Source of the DNA: an uncultured Saprospiraceae bacterium
GTDB lineage: Bacteria > Bacteroidota > Bacteroidia > Chitinophagales > Saprospiraceae
DNA: 63,217 nt
Assembly: GCA_937928405.1 (NCBI GenBank)
Contig: CALFWZ010000082.1
Coordinates: forward strand, 1-63,217
Direction: 5' to 3'
The notes below the pieces were generated by a model. That model searched no databases. It was not told the origin of the DNA and saw only the letters and a program-made list of their open reading frames with translations. The translations under genes were made by a program, and so were the position numbers. Position 1 is the first letter of the stretch. Every line of letters starts with the position of its first letter. Shown piece by piece: positions 61,215 through 63,217 of this stretch.

Positions 61215-61712
61215 ATGAAAAACTCAAAGATCTTATGCAAATTGATTGCCTCAATTATCTTATGTAGCTTAGTTGCTTGTCAGCAGGAGGCACCGAAACT
61301 GGATCGTGTACAACACGAAAAAGACTTTGTAGACTTAATGGAAAAGCATCTGCGGGCAGTGAGCGAAAAAGATCTAGGAACGCTGGCTTCGACCATGCAT
61401 CCGACTGGAAAAATGCAGCTTATTTTGCCCTCCCAAGAAATTACCGTTTCCGTAGATTCTTTTCTTAGTTTTCATGAGGAATGGTTTAAAGATGCTATGT
61501 GGACTTTTGATACAAAAATTTTGAATACCGAGATCGGTGATCAGCTGGGAATGGCCGTGGTAGAATCTGTTTATCGAGAACCCGAACGCAATGGAAAACC
61601 CTATTTTAACAGAATGATTATCAGCTATTTATTAGAAAAAACAGATGGGAAGTGGTATATCATTAAAGATCACGCAAGCTCTTCTGAAAAGGGAGAAATT
61701 TATACAAAATAA
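61215..61712 (+). CDS. Lipoprotein with SnoaL/NTF2-like domain
   Basis: A protein of 165 residues with a lipoprotein signal (LIASIILCSLVACQQ). The rest, KDFVDLMEKHLRAVSEKDLGTLASTMHPTGKMQLILP and FLSFHEEWFKDAMWTFDTKIL through KWYIIKDHASS, fits a SnoaL/DUF4440-type alpha+beta cone fold. Such proteins bind small ligands or act as isomerases; the substrate cannot be told. It is a single gene on the plus strand. Confidence 0.75.
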   Translation: MKNSKILCKLIASIILCSLVACQQEAPKLDRVQHEKDFVDLMEKHLRAVSEKDLGTLASTMHPTGKMQLILPSQEITVSVDSFLSFHEEWFKDAMWTFDTKILNTEIGDQLGMAVVESVYREPERNGKPYFNRMIISYLLEKTDGKWYIIKDHASSSEKGEIYTK

Positions 61713-61779
61713 GCAAGTAGCCGCTTAACCTAACTATTTGTGCCATAAGGCAAGATCAATTGACTAAATAAATCTTAAA

Positions 61780-61803
61780 AAACTAACTAAATTTAGTCAG
61801 TTT
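61780..61803. promoter_or_regulatory. 24-bp palindrome upstream of ald
   Basis: AAACTAACTAAA / TTTAGTCAGTTT form 12-bp half sites with one mismatch. It lies 28 bp upstream of the ald -7 box, the usual place for an operator. An Lrp/AsnC-type regulator is a known controller of alanine dehydrogenase genes in other bacteria, but no regulator is in the window. Confidence 0.6.
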
Positions 61804-61830
61804 AAGGCTTATATGTTTCTCACATTCCTT

Positions 61831-61838
61831 TATATTTG
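61831..61838 (+). promoter_or_regulatory. Candidate -7 box of ald
   Basis: TATATTTG is identical to the trp promoter -7 box and lies 83 nt before the ald ATG. No good -33 TTTG is seen, which fits an activator- or operator-dependent promoter together with the palindrome just upstream. Confidence 0.55.
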
Positions 61839-61920
61839 CGCTAAATTTAACTTCGCCAAAGCTTAAATGGCGCATTAGATTAAATAAACATTCTTCTAAC
61901 CAAATTAAATCTAACCTATT

Positions 61921-63039
61921 ATGATTATTGGGGTACCCAAGGAAATTAAAAACAACGAAAGTCGTGTAGCACTGACTCCTGCTGGAGTCCTCGAAATGAA
62001 AAAACACGGACACACTGTTTACGTTCAGTCCAAAGCTGGTCTAGGTAGCGGTTTTACGGATACTGATTATAGAAAACAAGGAGCTAAAATCCTAAAAACG
62101 ATCGAGGAAGTCTATAAAAAGGCAGAGATGATCATGAAGGTGAAAGAACCCATCAAAAAGGAATATAAGCTCATCAAAAAAGACCAACTAGTCTTTACGT
62201 ATTTCCACTTTGCCAGTCATAAGCCGCTGACTACAGCCATGATCAAATCGAAAGCTGTTTGTCTTTCTTACGAAACCGTAGAATTACCGGATCGAAGTCT
62301 TCCCCTCCTCATTCCTATGTCAGAAGTAGCAGGCCGAATGGCCATTCAAGAAGGAGCGAAGTTCCTCGAAAAACCTGCCAAAGGTCGCGGCGTTTTATTA
62401 GGCGGCATCCCAGGTGTTCCTCCGGGCAAAGTACTTATCCTCGGTGGAGGAGTTGTCGGAACTCAAGCTGCTAAAATGGCGGCTGGCCTAGGTGCTAACG
62501 TGACTATTATGGATATTAGCCTTCCTCGCTTACGAACCTTGAATGATATTCTACCTGCCAACGTTACTACCATGTTTTCGAACACTCTTAATATCGAAAA
62601 CGCTATCAAAAATCATGACTTAATTGTCGGCGCAGTCTTAATTCCTGGTGCCAAGGCTCCCAACTTGATTACTAAAAAAATGCTCAAACAAATGAGACCA
62701 GGAACCGTTCTGGTGGATGTAGCAGTAGATCAAGGTGGATGTATTGAGACTTGTAAACCAACTACGCACGAAGATCCTACTTTTATCATCGATGATATCG
62801 TACACTACTGTGTCGCTAATATGCCTGGGGCCGTTCCTTACACAAGTACTATTGGACTGACCAATGCTACCCTACCTTACGCCATCTGTCTAGCGAACAA
62901 AGGCTGGAGGAAAGCTTGCCAGGATGATGCTTCGCTTCGTAAAGGGTTAAACATTATCAACGGAAAGGTCGTATATAAAGGTGTGGCAGATGCGTTTAAG
63001 ATGAAATACCATGACGTGGATGGATTCTTAGCGGATTAG
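61921..63039 (+). CDS. ald: Alanine dehydrogenase
   Basis: A protein of 372 residues. It interconverts L-alanine and pyruvate with NAD. MIIGVPKEIKNNESRVALTPAGV, GSGFTDTDYRKQGA, MKVKEPIKKEY, HFASHKPLT, VAGRMAIQEGAKFLEK, VLILGGGVVGTQAAKMAAGLGANVTIMD (Rossmann loop) and VLVDVAVDQGGCIE are diagnostic. It has its own promoter region with a palindrome. The partial ornithine aminotransferase gene follows in the same direction, so amino-acid catabolism may be grouped here. Confidence 0.95.
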   Translation: MIIGVPKEIKNNESRVALTPAGVLEMKKHGHTVYVQSKAGLGSGFTDTDYRKQGAKILKTIEEVYKKAEMIMKVKEPIKKEYKLIKKDQLVFTYFHFASHKPLTTAMIKSKAVCLSYETVELPDRSLPLLIPMSEVAGRMAIQEGAKFLEKPAKGRGVLLGGIPGVPPGKVLILGGGVVGTQAAKMAAGLGANVTIMDISLPRLRTLNDILPANVTTMFSNTLNIENAIKNHDLIVGAVLIPGAKAPNLITKKMLKQMRPGTVLVDVAVDQGGCIETCKPTTHEDPTFIIDDIVHYCVANMPGAVPYTSTIGLTNATLPYAICLANKGWRKACQDDASLRKGLNIINGKVVYKGVADAFKMKYHDVDGFLAD

Positions 63040-63144
63040 AAAGTTTTGAGTTTTGAATGATATTGAAACTCAACTCAAAGCTGATCATAAAATTTTATAC
63101 GTCCCAAAAGCGGATACTACCAAATTATTAATAAAACTATTATT

Positions 63145-63217
63145 ATGTCAACTACTACCAAATTATCATCCAAAGAATTGATTGCTATTGAGGATCGCTA
63201 CGGCGCACATAATTACC
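63145..63217 (+). CDS. rocD: Ornithine--oxo-acid aminotransferase, first 24 codons (cut by right edge)
   Basis: ATG at 63145 opens a frame that runs off the window: MSTTTKLSSKELIAIEDRYG then AHNY. The DRYGAHNY segment is the usual start of ornithine aminotransferase (DKYGAHNYHPLPVVL in relatives), which turns ornithine into glutamate semialdehyde. Only 24 residues are visible, so the call rests on this short match. It is 105 nt after ald. Confidence 0.7.
   Translation, partial: MSTTTKLSSKELIAIEDRYGAHNY

Overview
The window is a low-GC chromosomal segment from a Bacteroidota bacterium, most likely a Saprospiraceae/Lewinella-type marine or sludge organism. The evidence is giant PKD-repeat proteins with type B type IX secretion (T9SS) tails, PorP/SprF, type A T9SS tails, a YtxJ bacilliredoxin, an arsenosugar radical SAM protein, promoters with the Bacteroidota -7 box TAnnTTTG, and a complete single-locus trp operon. 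No rRNA, tRNA, CRISPR array, prophage or insertion sequence was seen.

Layout. (1) 1-16795, minus strand: a T9SS surface-protein locus read as PorP/SprF, then a TPR-PD40-OmpA protein, then three tandem giant PKD proteins (the last cut by the left edge). (2) 16941-26299: mixed housekeeping and stress genes (coaE, VOC protein, AlkD-like glycosylase, FemAB-like GNAT protein, exported pyrophosphatase, an arsenosugar pair, a secreted T9SS protein, YtxJ and a lone McrB-N-like domain). (3) 26476-37713: a DUF5060 glycosidase-like lipoprotein, a DAHP synthase, a DUF695-type gene that looks frameshifted in an A9 tract, and trpEGDCFBA. The trp operon is preceded by an unannotated leader peptide with three consecutive Trp codons and a terminator hairpin, which is a classical attenuator. 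(4) 37815-49426, minus strand: a putative RiPP (ribosomally made, modified peptide) cluster. It holds three short paralogous precursors (all missed by a 60-codon cutoff), a CARNMT1/N2227-like methyltransferase fused to a PqqD-like domain, a CmoA-like methyltransferase, an HQxxH protein related to HExxH peptide-modification enzymes, a small His-rich protein, a TonB-C-like protein, a TPR lipoprotein, an MBL-fold lipoprotein, and a C39-peptidase ABC exporter with its HlyD partner. It has no radical SAM enzyme, lanthionine synthetase or YcaO. (5) 50253-63217: a large SprB-repeat/dockerin-like secreted protein, holA, a DUF2147 protein, hemH, surE-TM protein-lpxB, two small secreted or hypothetical proteins, ald, and the start of rocD.

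How the parts work together. In the RiPP cluster the precursors share a leader and a short Cys-His-Asp core motif, then diverge. The two methyltransferases and the HQxxH protein are the candidate tailoring enzymes, and the PqqD-like domain is the candidate leader reader. The C39 exporter would cut the leader at an atypical AG/GR site. This cluster is the best candidate for an undescribed system here.

A second theme is noncoding. Octamer arrays (GAWTNGTT and variants), often joined to a CCTGCCTGCCGGCAGGCA-type palindrome, recur in at least eight places. They abut the starts of trpA, trpC and the AlkD-like gene, reach into the 3' ends of coaE and lpxB, and one palindrome lies in frame inside trpE.
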